Source: Corynebacterium sp. HMSC05H05 | GTDB lineage: Bacteria > Actinomycetota > Actinomycetes > Mycobacteriales > Mycobacteriaceae | Assembly (NCBI RefSeq): GCF_001807265.1 | Contig: NZ_KV788402.1 | Location: 689 to 64,688 of the forward strand | DNA: 64,000 nucleotides | Reading direction: 5' to 3' | Part shown: piece by piece, positions 8,497 through 17,536 of the stretch | How the letters are laid out: the number at the start of each line of letters is the position of its first letter | Position numbering within the stretch: the first letter of the stretch is position 1 | Made by a program: the position numbers and the translations under genes | Notes under the pieces: generated by a model | Told to the model about the DNA's origin: nothing | Databases searched by the model: none | Seen by the model: the letters and a program-made list of their open reading frames with translations, nothing else

Positions 8497-9570
8497 ATGC
8501 GCAAACTCGCCGCAAGTGCCCTGTTCGCCTTCAGTCTCACACCGGTGCCTGCTGCCGCACAGGATGTGGCGTGCGCGGTGCCGGCGCTCGTCGACAGGCC
8601 CGCTGCTTCACCCGCAACCGAGGCGCTGCGGAAATTCGCCACCGGCGCCGGCGTACGCGTGGCGGTGATCGACACCGGCGTCGCGCCACACCCCGAGATC
8701 ACGCACCTGCGACCGGGCCGCGACTTCGTGGCCGCCGACGCGCTGCACGACTGCGACAACCACGGCACCGCCGTCGCCGGGATCATCGCCGGGCGGACCC
8801 TCGGCATCGCCCCGGAAGCGGAGATCATCTCGGTCCGCCAGACTTCGGCGCACTACCGCGAGGTCGACGCCGGCAACCTGCAAACGCTCACCGACGCGAT
8901 CCACAACGCCCTCGACGAGGGCGCCAGCGTGCTGAATATCTCCGTCGTGTCGTGCTTGGAGCCCGGGTTCGCAGCGCGCATCGACACCTCCGGCATCACC
9001 GTCGCCCTCCACCGCGCCGAGGCGCAAGGCGCGGTTGTCGTCACCGCCGCAGGCAACGCCGGGCCGGACTGCGAACCGGGCTTCGAAGTCTTCCCCGCCC
9101 GCTTCCCCACCGTACTGGCGGTGGCCGCGCGCGCCGACGACCACACGATCGCCGACTACTCCCTACCCGCCGCGCTCTCCGCGCCGGGCCACGTGCCGGC
9201 GGCGCTCGCCCCGGGCGGGTGGGCCGAGGGGACGCTGGTGAAAGACGGCGTGCACCCGTACGCGGGCACGAGCTTCGCCGCCCCGGTGGTCAGCGGCGCG
9301 GTGGCGCTGTTGCAGTCGCGCTACCCCGGCATCACCCCGGAACATGTGCGCTCGCTTCTCGACGCCTCCGCCCAACCCGGCGGCGGCGCCATCGACCCGC
9401 TGGACGTGCTGACCCAACTGTCGCCGCACGAGCTGGCGGACCGCCCGACCGCACAGGTGAGACCCGTGGACCCGCAACCCAACGCGGCCGTGGGCCGGCT
9501 CGGCGCGCTCGCCGGCGCGGCGCTCGCGTGTGCGGCGGTGATGGTCGCGCTGCGCGCCAGGCGTGCCTAG
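8497..9570 (+). CDS. mycP: Mycosin, membrane-anchored subtilisin-like protease MycP
   Basis: S8-family serine protease that stabilises the type VII complex and cleaves some substrates outside the membrane. It has a signal peptide at 1-21 (cut near PAAA-Q), catalytic Asp59 in VAVIDTG, His89 in DNHGT, oxyanion Asn187 in AAGNAGP and Ser259 in AGTSFAAP. A C-terminal TM helix at about 332-352 precedes an Arg-rich stop. All catalytic residues are present and the 357-residue length is that of small ESX-4 mycosins. It converges on eccB with only nine bases between the stops. Confidence 0.95.
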   Translation: MRKLAASALFAFSLTPVPAAAQDVACAVPALVDRPAASPATEALRKFATGAGVRVAVIDTGVAPHPEITHLRPGRDFVAADALHDCDNHGTAVAGIIAGRTLGIAPEAEIISVRQTSAHYREVDAGNLQTLTDAIHNALDEGASVLNISVVSCLEPGFAARIDTSGITVALHRAEAQGAVVVTAAGNAGPDCEPGFEVFPARFPTVLAVAARADDHTIADYSLPAALSAPGHVPAALAPGGWAEGTLVKDGVHPYAGTSFAAPVVSGAVALLQSRYPGITPEHVRSLLDASAQPGGGAIDPLDVLTQLSPHELADRPTAQVRPVDPQPNAAVGRLGALAGAALACAAVMVALRARRA

Positions 9571-9579
9571 CAGCCGGCC

Positions 9580-10794
9580 CTAGTACGTCGCCGTCATCGC
9601 CGCGTCACGGGTCAGTTCCGCGCCCTCCGGCAGCAGGGCGATGATCTCCCACGGCACCTCTTCGACGTGCGCCGCGCCCACGTTGGCCAGTGTTTCCGCA
9701 TCCGGTGCGCGGTGGCGCAGCCCGTTAGCGGAGACGACGTGGAACCCGTGGCCCGAATCCACCCCGACGGAGCCGCCATCCAGCCCCGAGAAGTGGGTGG
9801 CCACGGACCTGCCGGACAGCTCGATCCCCTCCGGTACCTCGTCTACGGTCGCCCCGCCGCGGGCCTGGTCCACGCACGCCAGGTGCGGCTCCACCCACCG
9901 CGGCCGCTGCCCCGGCAGGCGCAGCTCCTCCTCCGCGTCCGGATAGGTTGCCAGGCTTTCACGACTCGCGACGGCGGCCTTCGCCCCGGCGTCCAGCAGC
10001 ATAGTGCGCTGGGTGTCGGTGACCGGCTGGATGCGGCCGTCCGCCAACGCCCAGGATGTATCGTCCGCGTCGATGATCTGCGGCAGCGGATCCGGCAGCG
10101 CCGCTGGCGGCAGCTCCTCCAGCGCCGAAATGACCTGCGTCGGCGGTGTCCACCGAGGCGTATCCGGGGTGATCCCCAGCGCCCGGCGGATCACACGGCC
10201 CTCCGGGGTGTCCGCTTCCGGCAGCAGGCGCCGCCCCTCATCAGTAACCACCCACTCGCGGGCGGTGTCGGCGGCGAGGACGGCGGCGTCGACAGGCAAT
10301 GGCTCCGGGGCCTTGCCCGCAACCACCGTGATCGTGTCCGCGCCGCACACCGACCAGCTGGCCGTGGGCGCGTCCTCGGGTGCGAACATGCCGGGTGCCG
10401 CAACGATGCCCACCGGCACACCCCGCGGCAACTCGGCGAGCTTCTCGTCGCCAATGCGCGCGGGATCAGCCGCCTGCCCCGCGATCAGGCGCGCCGACGC
10501 CAAGTTTGTCACCGGGTGCGCCGCCTCGCCCACGCGCACGTACAAGGTGCCGTCAGCGGCGCGCACAATCGGCGCATCCCCCGGATCCGCATTCGGCCGC
10601 ATCCACGCGAACAACCCCATCACGCCCGCGATCATCACCACCGCCGCAGTGCCGAAGATGGTCGCGCGGCGCCTGGACGCCAACGGGTCGTGGATCATGC
10701 GGATATCCCCGAATATCAGGCCGTGCTCCATGCGACGGCGCATGAACTTGTGCCCCGATACCTGGGCACGCGTGGTTGGCAACAGCTTCGCCAT
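9580..10794 (-). CDS. eccB: Type VII secretion protein EccB
   Basis: Membrane component of the ESX core complex, 404 residues. A short cytosolic N-terminus with the EccB signature (TTRAQVSGHKFMRRRMEHGL) is followed by one TM helix at about 44-66, then a large extracytoplasmic repeat domain. The signature residues are conserved. It faces mycP and completes the minimal ESX-4 set, which lacks EccE, EspG and PE/PPE as expected for this ancestral type. It is probably transcribed with, or just after, the DUF6541 gene upstream. Confidence 0.93.
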   Translation of the reverse strand: MAKLLPTTRAQVSGHKFMRRRMEHGLIFGDIRMIHDPLASRRRATIFGTAAVVMIAGVMGLFAWMRPNADPGDAPIVRAADGTLYVRVGEAAHPVTNLASARLIAGQAADPARIGDEKLAELPRGVPVGIVAAPGMFAPEDAPTASWSVCGADTITVVAGKAPEPLPVDAAVLAADTAREWVVTDEGRRLLPEADTPEGRVIRRALGITPDTPRWTPPTQVISALEELPPAALPDPLPQIIDADDTSWALADGRIQPVTDTQRTMLLDAGAKAAVASRESLATYPDAEEELRLPGQRPRWVEPHLACVDQARGGATVDEVPEGIELSGRSVATHFSGLDGGSVGVDSGHGFHVVSANGLRHRAPDAETLANVGAAHVEEVPWEIIALLPEGAELTRDAAMTATY

Positions 10795-10835
10795 GACAAA
10801 TTCCCCTCCCCCGAGAAAAACACCTGGCGGAAAGC

Positions 10836-12953
10836 TTACTGCGTCGCGCCCACCTCCGCGAGCGCAAACAGCTCGTCCGAGCCGTGCTCCTTACCATCGG
10901 CGACCATCTCCTCCAGCTCCGCCTCGCTGAACTGGCTGTTCACCGCAAAGATCGCCGTGGAGCCCTTGCGGTAGACGGGTGTGACACCCTCGGAGACCCA
11001 GAAGTCGCGCAGCATCTCGTACGGCGGGTACTGGTAGTGCCAGAACGGGCCGGGGCTGAGCAGGAAGAACTTCACGTTTAAGTTCTCCACCGTCTCGTCG
11101 ACGAGGTTGTGCTCGCCCTCGCCGATGAAGTCGGCGTTCCAGTACATGATGTCGCCGTTGGTGCCGCGTCCGCCGTTGGGCCACAGGTAGTGGCGGTTCA
11201 ACGTGGGCACGCCGTTGTAGGCGTACATCCAGGAGTAGCCGTCGGCCGGGTCGCCTGCGGTCAGGCCTTCCCAGGCGGCGGGTTGGGTGGCCAGCCAGTC
11301 GAAGGCTTCGAGGTCGTCGGCGTTAACCATGCGGTCGGTGACGCGGGCAGCGGCGTAGGTTTGCTCGGCGCCGTGGTCGGTGTGCTCGCGGAGCATCGGG
11401 ATCGCGGCGGAGGCCACGATGCAGGCGACGACAATGCTCGCGGTTGCGCTGATGCGTTCGCCTTTCGCATACCGCTTAGCGACGGGCGCCGCCGTGACCA
11501 CGCGAATCCCCGCCGCCACCGCAATGGCGGCCGAGGCCGTGACAGCCATGACCACCGGCATGATCAGGCGGTGTCCGGTGCTGTAGTGCAGGTTGCCCAC
11601 GTAGTCGAGCAGGCGGCCCAAGGTGTTGCCGAACGGCACTAGGGCGTTGGCGGTAATGGCCAGGGACACCGCGTAGAACAGCACCGGCCAGATCTGGCGG
11701 CGCCACAGCAGACACACCACGGCGCCTGCGGCGGCGAGCCAGAGCAGCACGGTGGAGTCGTATGCCGGGAAGAACTGCAGCACGTGGCGCGTTTCCATGC
11801 GCGCGGCTGTGCCCCACGCCCCGCCGACGCCCAGGGTTTCCTCGGGCCGCCAGGAGGCCACCTCGCCCGCTTGGGCGGAGCCAGCGAGCACCTGCGGAAC
11901 GAACATGACAACGCCGGCGATGGCGGGCAGTGCGATCCACAGCGTATCCGTCAGCCGCGTGCGCTCGGGGCGAATCAGGGTGGAGGTCAGCCAGTAGAAG
12001 CCCACGGCGAGCACCACGATGGTGACTGCGGACGGGTGCACGCACAGCACCGCCACGAAGGCGAGCGCCGTGGGCAGGGCGCTGGCGCGCCGGCGCGGCA
12101 CGGTGACAAGCAGCCACGTCACGGTGCCGGTGAGTGCCACGGCGAACAGGTAGGGCCACATGCCTACGTAATCCGGGATCCAGAACAGCTGCGGGGCGGC
12201 ATACCCCATGATCGCGGCGAGCGCCGCGGCGATCTGCGCCGTGACCCCGGTGGAGCGCAAAAACGCGAACACCAGGCACGCGAGTGTGGCCGGCAGCGCT
12301 AGCGCGGGCAGCACGGCGGAGGCGATGTTCAGCGCCGGGATGGGGTCCAGGCCCGCCGTTTCGCCGAACAGGGCGATACCGGCGTGGTAGGCGGACGGGT
12401 AGAACAGCTTCAGCTGCGACTCCACGTTTTGCAGCTCGCCCATGCGGGTGGCGGAGGCGATGCCCTCGTCCATGATGAAGCGCACCAGGTTGGCGTGCCA
12501 CTGCACATCCCACCCCTGGACGATGTTGAAAACACCGTTGGGCATCCGCTCCAGCCAGCGCAGCCGCTCCGAGGCTGCCATGAACGCACCCACGCCGACG
12601 CCGACGGCGGGCAGCACCCAGTACGGATCCGCGATGCTTTCCCTGCGCACGTCGCCGGGAAACAGCGCCCGGCGCCAGTTCACGGCCCCACCCCGGCGCG
12701 CCCGGCGCACGAACAAGTACCGCCACGCAGCGGCCGCCAGAAGGGCGACGACCATGCTCACGCCGAAGGTCCACAGGTTGTACGGCGCGCTGGTCAGCCC
12801 CCAGAACCAGGATGTCACGCCGAACAGGCCGAAGGTCACCGGCAGGGCAGCCGCGCCTGCGGCCGGGGCTTTCATGCCGGCGACCCAGGAGAACACGAAG
12901 CCGGGGAGGGTGAAAAACACCACGGCAAACCACGCGGCTGCGACTGTGGTCAT
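10836..12953 (-). CDS. DUF6541 family polytopic membrane protein
   Basis: A 705-residue protein with about thirteen TM helices over the first 510 residues and a C-terminal extracytoplasmic domain of about 190 residues rich in Trp, Tyr and His. The layout resembles GT-C type lipid-dependent glycosyltransferases, but I see no catalytic motif that proves this. It belongs to the actinobacterial DUF6541 group found in this place, between eccB and truA, in corynebacteria. Mycobacteria carry cutinase genes at the equivalent place. A role in envelope polysaccharide or glycolipid assembly is inference only. Confidence 0.75.
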   Translation of the reverse strand: MTTVAAAWFAVVFFTLPGFVFSWVAGMKAPAAGAAALPVTFGLFGVTSWFWGLTSAPYNLWTFGVSMVVALLAAAAWRYLFVRRARRGGAVNWRRALFPGDVRRESIADPYWVLPAVGVGVGAFMAASERLRWLERMPNGVFNIVQGWDVQWHANLVRFIMDEGIASATRMGELQNVESQLKLFYPSAYHAGIALFGETAGLDPIPALNIASAVLPALALPATLACLVFAFLRSTGVTAQIAAALAAIMGYAAPQLFWIPDYVGMWPYLFAVALTGTVTWLLVTVPRRRASALPTALAFVAVLCVHPSAVTIVVLAVGFYWLTSTLIRPERTRLTDTLWIALPAIAGVVMFVPQVLAGSAQAGEVASWRPEETLGVGGAWGTAARMETRHVLQFFPAYDSTVLLWLAAAGAVVCLLWRRQIWPVLFYAVSLAITANALVPFGNTLGRLLDYVGNLHYSTGHRLIMPVVMAVTASAAIAVAAGIRVVTAAPVAKRYAKGERISATASIVVACIVASAAIPMLREHTDHGAEQTYAAARVTDRMVNADDLEAFDWLATQPAAWEGLTAGDPADGYSWMYAYNGVPTLNRHYLWPNGGRGTNGDIMYWNADFIGEGEHNLVDETVENLNVKFFLLSPGPFWHYQYPPYEMLRDFWVSEGVTPVYRKGSTAIFAVNSQFSEAELEEMVADGKEHGSDELFALAEVGATQ

Positions 12954-12986
12954 GGCACCTCCCAGTACTGATGTAACCCAAGCATG

Positions 12987-13817
12987 CTACATCTCGCGGG
13001 TGGCTCTCGTCGCTTCGGCTCGCGCCGCCAGGTCGGCATCTTCCGGGTATTCCACTCCCACCAGGGTTAGCCCGCGGGCGGGGGCGAGGGGGACGTCGGG
13101 CGAGCGGGCGTCGAGAAGCAAAAGCTCCTCCGGCCACTCGGGCGCGCGCCTGCCTTCGCCGACGGTCAGGCAGGTGGCCACGAGCGCGCGGACCATGTTC
13201 CAGCAGAACGCGTCGGCGGTGATGCGCGCCTCGTACAGGTGCGGCTCAATTTCGCGCCAGGTGAAGCTGTGCACCTCGCGGATGGTGGTGCCGTGCTCCT
13301 TCGGGCGGCAAAAGGCGGCGAAGTTATTCAGGCCGACGAGTGCGTCGGCGCAGGCTTGCACCGCGTCGAGGTCGACTGGTTTCGGCCACACGGCGGTGTC
13401 GCGCGCGCGGGTGGGCACGGCACCTGCGGGGTGGGTAGTCACCCGGTAGCAGTAGGTGCGCGTCAGCGCGGAAAAGCGCGCGTCGAAGCCCGCGGGGGCT
13501 TGGGCGACGCCGAAGACACGGACGTCTTCAGGGAGCAATTTTGCTAATCGACGCACCAGCCGCCCCGGATCCCCCTCAATCGAGCGTTGGTTGAGCGATT
13601 CGGAGGGAATGTCCGCGTGCGCGACCTGGCCGGCGGCGTGCACGCCCGCGTCGGTGCGGCCGGCGACGGTGAGCGCGACGTCGGCGCGCAGAACGAGCGA
13701 GAGCGCATCCTCGATGGTCTGCTGGACAGTGCGCAGGTCCCCTTTTTGGCGGGCCCAGCCGTGGAAGTCGGTGCCGTCGTAGGCGATGTCCAGGCGCAGG
13801 CGCAGCGTGTCGTCCAT
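12987..13817 (-). CDS. truA: tRNA pseudouridine(38-40) synthase TruA
   Basis: Converts uridines 38-40 of the tRNA anticodon stem-loop to pseudouridine. The 276-residue protein shows the N-terminal DIAYDGTDFHGWARQ and the catalytic motif AGRTDAGVHA, with the nucleophilic Asp near residue 55. ATG 13817 is preferred over TTG 13856, which would add 13 unconserved residues. A strong hairpin (13857-13898) lies between rplQ and this gene, so expression may depend on read-through or a weak local promoter. Confidence 0.95.
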   Translation of the reverse strand: MDDTLRLRLDIAYDGTDFHGWARQKGDLRTVQQTIEDALSLVLRADVALTVAGRTDAGVHAAGQVAHADIPSESLNQRSIEGDPGRLVRRLAKLLPEDVRVFGVAQAPAGFDARFSALTRTYCYRVTTHPAGAVPTRARDTAVWPKPVDLDAVQACADALVGLNNFAAFCRPKEHGTTIREVHSFTWREIEPHLYEARITADAFCWNMVRALVATCLTVGEGRRAPEWPEELLLLDARSPDVPLAPARGLTLVGVEYPEDADLAARAEATRATREM

Positions 13818-13856
13818 GGTGAGGCATTCTATCGCCGGAACGTGCACGCACAGCAA

Positions 13857-13898
13857 AGCGCCCGGGGCGCACCGACGTTGCGGTGCGACCCGGGCGCT
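13857..13898 (-). terminator. Terminator after rplQ
   Basis: Minus-strand hairpin AGCGCCCGGG..CCCGGGCGCT with an inner GCACCG/CGGTGC stem, then TTTGCT. It ends the infA-rplQ operon before truA. Confidence 0.75.
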
Positions 13899-13923
13899 TG
13901 GCGCAAAGGGAGGAAGTGTTGGA

Positions 13924-14397
13924 CTACTTCTCCTCTGCGGTCTCCTCAGCCGGAGCCTCGGCGGTCTCCTCAGCCTTGGCCTCCTCGGCCTGGCGGGAAG
14001 CGGCGGCGCGTGCTGCGCGGGTTGCCTCGGAAGACACGGTCTCCTCGAGCACCAGAGAGATCTGGGTCATCGCAGCGTTGTCGCCGGCACGGTTCTCCAG
14101 CTTGATGGAGCGGGTGTAGCCGCCCTCGCGGTTGGCGAACTTCGGTGCGAGCTCGTTGAACAGGTAAGCAACGACCTCCTTGTTCGACAGCTCAGCGGCC
14201 ACGGCGCGGCGGTCAGCCACAGTGCCCTTCTTCGCCTTGGTGATCAGCTTCTCGGCGTACGGACGCAGCATGCGTGCCTTCGCGTCCGTCGTCTTGATTG
14301 CGCCGTGCTCGAACAGGGCCAGGGCCAGGTTAGACAGAATGTGCTTCTGGTGGCCGGCCGAGCCTCCGAGACGGGCGCCCTTCTTCGGGGTAGGCAT
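13924..14397 (-). CDS. rplQ: 50S ribosomal protein L17
   Basis: Large-subunit protein near the exit tunnel. Residues 1-118 are the conserved fold, starting [19 protein letters not shown]. The last 35 residues are an Ala/Glu-rich acidic tail that gives 157 residues in all, a length seen in corynebacteria. It is the last gene of the infA-rpsM-rpsK-rpsD-rpoA-rplQ operon, 46 bases after rpoA, and is followed by a terminator. Confidence 0.98.
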   Translation of the reverse strand: MPTPKKGARLGGSAGHQKHILSNLALALFEHGAIKTTDAKARMLRPYAEKLITKAKKGTVADRRAVAAELSNKEVVAYLFNELAPKFANREGGYTRSIKLENRAGDNAAMTQISLVLEETVSSEATRAARAAASRQAEEAKAEETAEAPAEETAEEK

Positions 14398-14443
14398 TTT
14401 CGTACTCCTCGTGTGCGGTTAATTGAGCGCGTGCTCTGTGGTG

Positions 14444-15457
14444 TTACTCGGTCTCGTCCGCGCTGGTGTCGACGTAGTCGCCAGTCTCGGCGTCGTAGCC
14501 TTCGATCTGGGTCGGGTCGAAATCTTCCGGAGCGTCCTTGAGGGTCAGGCCCAGGCTGGCGAGCTTGATCTTGACCTCGTTGATGGACTTCTGGCCGAAG
14601 TTGCGGATATCCAGCAGGTCAGACTCGGTGCACTCTGCGAGCTCACCGACGGTGTGGATGTCCTGGCGCTTCAGGCAGTTGTAGGAGCGAACGGAGAAGT
14701 TCAGGTCCTCGATCGGCGTGGAGTACGCGGCGATGTACTCGGTCTCCTGCGCCGACGGGCCGATCTCGATACCCTCGGCCGCGGTGTTCAGCTCGCGCGC
14801 CAGGCCGAAGAGCTCCACCAGTGTGGAACCGGCCGACGCGAGGGCGTCACGTGCGGTCATGGAGTTCTTGGTCTCCACATCGATGATCAGCTTGTCAAAG
14901 TCGGTGCGCTGCTCAACACGGGTCGCCTCAACCTTGTAGGCGACGCGGGTGACCGGCGAGTAGATCTGGTCGACCGGGATGCGGCCGGCCTCACCGCCGG
15001 AGTTGGGCATGGCCGGGACGTAGCCACGGCCGCGCTCGACAACAAGCTCCATCTCGAGGCGAGCCTGCTCATTCAGCGACGCGATGTGCAGATCCGGGTT
15101 GTGAATCTCCACACCAGCCGGCGGCTCGATGTCGCCTGCGGTGACGTCGCCAGGGCCCTCAACAGCAAGCTGCATGACAACCGGCTCGTCGGAGTCGGAG
15201 GACAGGACAATGTCCTTGATGTTGAGGATGATCTCAGAGACGTTCTCCTTGACGCCGGTGATCGTAGTGAACTCGTGGAGCACACCGTCGATCTTGATGG
15301 AGGTCACGGCTGCGCCCGGGATGGACGACAGCAGCGTGCGGCGCAGAGAGTTGCCCAAGGTGTAACCGAAACCAGGCTCGAGCGGCTCGATGATGAACTT
15401 CGAGCGGTTGGTGTCGATGTACTCCTCGGTCAGTTCAGGACGCTGAGAGATGAGCAT
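14444..15457 (-). CDS. rpoA: DNA-directed RNA polymerase subunit alpha
   Basis: Scaffold subunit of RNA polymerase, 337 residues. The N-terminal domain (1-230) has the dimerisation motif [14 protein letters not shown] near 51-64. The C-terminal domain (about 250-315) has the helix-hairpin-helix residues [16 protein letters not shown] and [14 protein letters not shown] that contact UP elements and activators. An acidic tail ends the protein. The position between rpsD and rplQ is the standard bacterial order. Confidence 0.98.
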   Translation of the reverse strand: MLISQRPELTEEYIDTNRSKFIIEPLEPGFGYTLGNSLRRTLLSSIPGAAVTSIKIDGVLHEFTTITGVKENVSEIILNIKDIVLSSDSDEPVVMQLAVEGPGDVTAGDIEPPAGVEIHNPDLHIASLNEQARLEMELVVERGRGYVPAMPNSGGEAGRIPVDQIYSPVTRVAYKVEATRVEQRTDFDKLIIDVETKNSMTARDALASAGSTLVELFGLARELNTAAEGIEIGPSAQETEYIAAYSTPIEDLNFSVRSYNCLKRQDIHTVGELAECTESDLLDIRNFGQKSINEVKIKLASLGLTLKDAPEDFDPTQIEGYDAETGDYVDTSADETE

Positions 15458-15571
15458 GAACTTCTCCTTTGTCGGCTCCCGCTATTTGAAGCCGGTAGGA
15501 ACGGATAAATGGAAGATTTTCGAGCACCGGCCGAACACGTCGGCAGTGCGCGGGGTGAAGCAAACGAAAGT

Positions 15572-16177
15572 TTACTTCGAGTAGAGCTCGACGATGAGCT
15601 GCTCCTGCAGCGGGACGTCGATCTGAGCGCGCTCGGGCAGCTGGTGCACGAGAATGCGCAGGGTGTCCGGAACGACCTGCAGCCAGGCCGGAACGACGGC
15701 GTCGAGCAGTTCGTCCTGAGCCTCTTCGAACCACAGCATGTTGCGGGACTTGTCGCGGACATCGATGATGTCGTACTGCGTCACCGCGAAGGACGGCACG
15801 TTGATGTGCTTGCCGTTGACGGTGAAGTGGCCGTGGGAGACCAGCTGACGTGCCTGACGGCGGGTCTTAGCCAGACCAGCGCGGTAGATCACGTTGTCCA
15901 GACGGGACTCCAGCAGGATCAGCAGGTTGTCGCCAGTCTTGCCCGGACGACGGTTCGCCTCTTCGTAGTAGCGGCGGAACTGCTTCTCCATTACGCCGTA
16001 GGTGAAGCGAGCCTTCTGCTTCTCCTGCAGCTGGAGCAGGTACTCGGACTCCTTGATGCGAGCACGGCCAGCCTGCCCCGGAGGGTACGGGCGGCGCTCG
16101 AAGGACATGTCGCCGCCGACGAGGTCGACGCGGAGGCGACGGGACTTACGGGTAGCAGGGCCGGTGTAACGAGCCAT
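15572..16177 (-). CDS. rpsD: 30S ribosomal protein S4
   Basis: Primary 16S rRNA-binding protein at the 5' domain, 201 residues. It starts MARYTGPATRKSRRLRVD and has the S4 RNA-binding domain at about 90-150 (LESRLDNVIYRAGLAKTRRQARQLVSHGHFTVNG, split here only for description). This is the zinc-free form, without the N-terminal Cys cluster. It lies between rpsK and rpoA with 115 bases to rpoA. Confidence 0.98.
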   Translation of the reverse strand: MARYTGPATRKSRRLRVDLVGGDMSFERRPYPPGQAGRARIKESEYLLQLQEKQKARFTYGVMEKQFRRYYEEANRRPGKTGDNLLILLESRLDNVIYRAGLAKTRRQARQLVSHGHFTVNGKHINVPSFAVTQYDIIDVRDKSRNMLWFEEAQDELLDAVVPAWLQVVPDTLRILVHQLPERAQIDVPLQEQLIVELYSK

Positions 16178-16203
16178 GTCTCTTTACCTCTTTCCTTTCA
16201 GCC

Positions 16204-16605
16204 TTAAACGCGACGACGCTTCGGCGGACGGCAGCCGTTGAACGGCTGCGGCGTCACGTCGGAGATCGAAGACACCTCCAGGCCGGCGGCCTGGAGAGAA
16301 CGGATTGCGGTCTCGCGGCCGGAGCCCGGACCCTTGACAAAGACGTCGACCTTCTTCATGCCGTGGTCCATCGCCTTGCGGGCGGCGTTCTCTGCAGCCA
16401 TCTGCGCGGCGAACGGCGTGGACTTACGGGAGCCCTTGAAGCCGACGTGGCCGGAAGATGCCCAGGAGATCACGTTGCCCTGCGGGTCCGTGATGGACAC
16501 GATGGTGTTGTTGAAGGTGGACTTGATGTACGCGTGGCCTGCGGCCACGTTCTTCTTGACGGCGCGGCGTCCGCGACGCGCGCCGGAACGAGTCTGAGCA
16601 GCCAT
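16204..16605 (-). CDS. rpsK: 30S ribosomal protein S11
   Basis: Platform protein that shapes the Shine-Dalgarno cleft, 133 residues. Conserved blocks include AHIKST-like [28 protein letters not shown] and the basic C-terminus [11 protein letters not shown]. It starts three bases after the rpsM stop, so the pair is tightly coupled. Confidence 0.98.
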   Translation of the reverse strand: MAAQTRSGARRGRRAVKKNVAAGHAYIKSTFNNTIVSITDPQGNVISWASSGHVGFKGSRKSTPFAAQMAAENAARKAMDHGMKKVDVFVKGPGSGRETAIRSLQAAGLEVSSISDVTPQPFNGCRPPKRRRV

Positions 16606-16608
16606 AGG

Positions 16609-16977
16609 TTACTTCTTCTTTCCTGCGATGGTCTTCTTCGGGCCCTTGCGGGTGCGCGCGTTGGTCTTGGTGCGCTGGCCGCGGACGGGCAGGCCACGAC
16701 GGTGGCGCATGCCCTGGTAGGAGCCGATTTCAATCTTGCGGCGGATATCTGCCTGCACCTCGCGGCGCAGATCGCCCTCTACGGTGTAGGAGGACTCGAT
16801 CGCATCGCGCAGTGCGGCGAGCTGATCGTCGGACAGATTGTCCGTGCGCAGGTCCGGAGAAATACCGGTCTTCTCGAGCAGTTCCTTGGCTCGGGTTGCA
16901 CCGATGCCGTAAATGTAGGTAAGTGCGATCTCCATGCGCTTGTTGCGCGGGAGATCAACACCAGCTAGACGTGCCAT
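16609..16977 (-). CDS. rpsM: 30S ribosomal protein S13
   Basis: Head protein contacting the P-site tRNA and bridges B1a/b, 122 residues. ATG 16977 gives [14 protein letters not shown], the family start. Longer in-frame starts to 17037 would only read into the intergenic leader. The motif [22 protein letters not shown] near the C-terminus is diagnostic. No rpmJ gene lies between infA and rpsM, unlike in many bacteria; the 175-base gap holds no L36-like frame. Confidence 0.98.
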   Translation of the reverse strand: MARLAGVDLPRNKRMEIALTYIYGIGATRAKELLEKTGISPDLRTDNLSDDQLAALRDAIESSYTVEGDLRREVQADIRRKIEIGSYQGMRHRRGLPVRGQRTKTNARTRKGPKKTIAGKKK

Positions 16978-17152
16978 GAGGTACGTGCCTTTCGGGTTGT
17001 TACGGTGGTTTTCTCCCCACCCGTCCACGCCAAACAACGCTTTGTCCGGGCCGTGCCGGAGAGTGGGTTGAGGTTACGCGCGGCTCCAGCCACCGTGGCC
17101 AGAGGTGCACGATCCGCCACCAGGGCAGATCTGGGTGAGGAGGCTGAAATGC

Positions 17153-17371
17153 TTACTTGTAGCGGTACGTGATACGCCCGCGGTCCAGGTCGTAGGGGGA
17201 AAGTTCCACCACGACGCGGTCCTCCGGAAGGATGCGGATGTAGTGCTGGCGCATCTTGCCACTGATGTGGGCGAGAACTTCGTGCCCGTTGTCCAGTTCG
17301 ACCCGGAACATCGCGTTCTTCAGGGGCTCGACAATGCGGCCCTCAACCTCGATTGCGCCTTCTTTCGCCAT
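17153..17371 (-). CDS. infA: Translation initiation factor IF-1
   Basis: OB-fold factor that occupies the A site during initiation, 72 residues, [17 protein letters not shown] through [11 protein letters not shown] 17371 has AGGAAGTGGAG just upstream; a GTG three codons earlier is less likely. It heads the rpsM-rplQ operon and has its own promoter in the gap to the L,D-transpeptidase gene. Confidence 0.98.
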   Translation of the reverse strand: MAKEGAIEVEGRIVEPLKNAMFRVELDNGHEVLAHISGKMRQHYIRILPEDRVVVELSPYDLDRGRITYRYK

Positions 17372-17468
17372 ACACTCCACTTCCTACGCCGCCTGAAAGT
17401 GCAGGCAGCAGACGTATTTACCGGTTACATGCGGCGCTCGTGCAGGCATGCACAAACACCGCTGGACT

Positions 17469-17497
17469 ACATTAGCCATTTACCTGCGAAAACGCAA
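17469..17497 (-). promoter_or_regulatory. Probable infA operon promoter
   Basis: Minus strand TTGCGT (17492-17497), 17-base spacer and TAATGT (17469-17474). The -35 falls inside the T-tract of the upstream terminator, the same layout as at rplM. Confidence 0.5.
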
Positions 17498-17521
17498 AAA
17501 GCCCCAGCGCTAGCCGGGGCT
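17495..17521 (-). terminator. Terminator of the L,D-transpeptidase gene
   Basis: AGCCCCGGCTAGCGCTGGGGCT, an 8-bp stem at 17500-17521, is followed on the minus strand by TTTTT. Confidence 0.85.
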
Positions 17522-17536
17522 CGATTCGGGTCCTAG

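Noticed and set aside
10884..12971. Several long plus-strand frames inside the DUF6541 gene
   Set aside because: All are antisense shadows rich in Arg, Gly and His; the minus-strand frame has clear TM helices.
16978..17152. Possible rpmJ (L36) gene between infA and rpsM
   Set aside because: No frame begins MKVR or holds the Cys/His pattern of L36; the gap is leader only.
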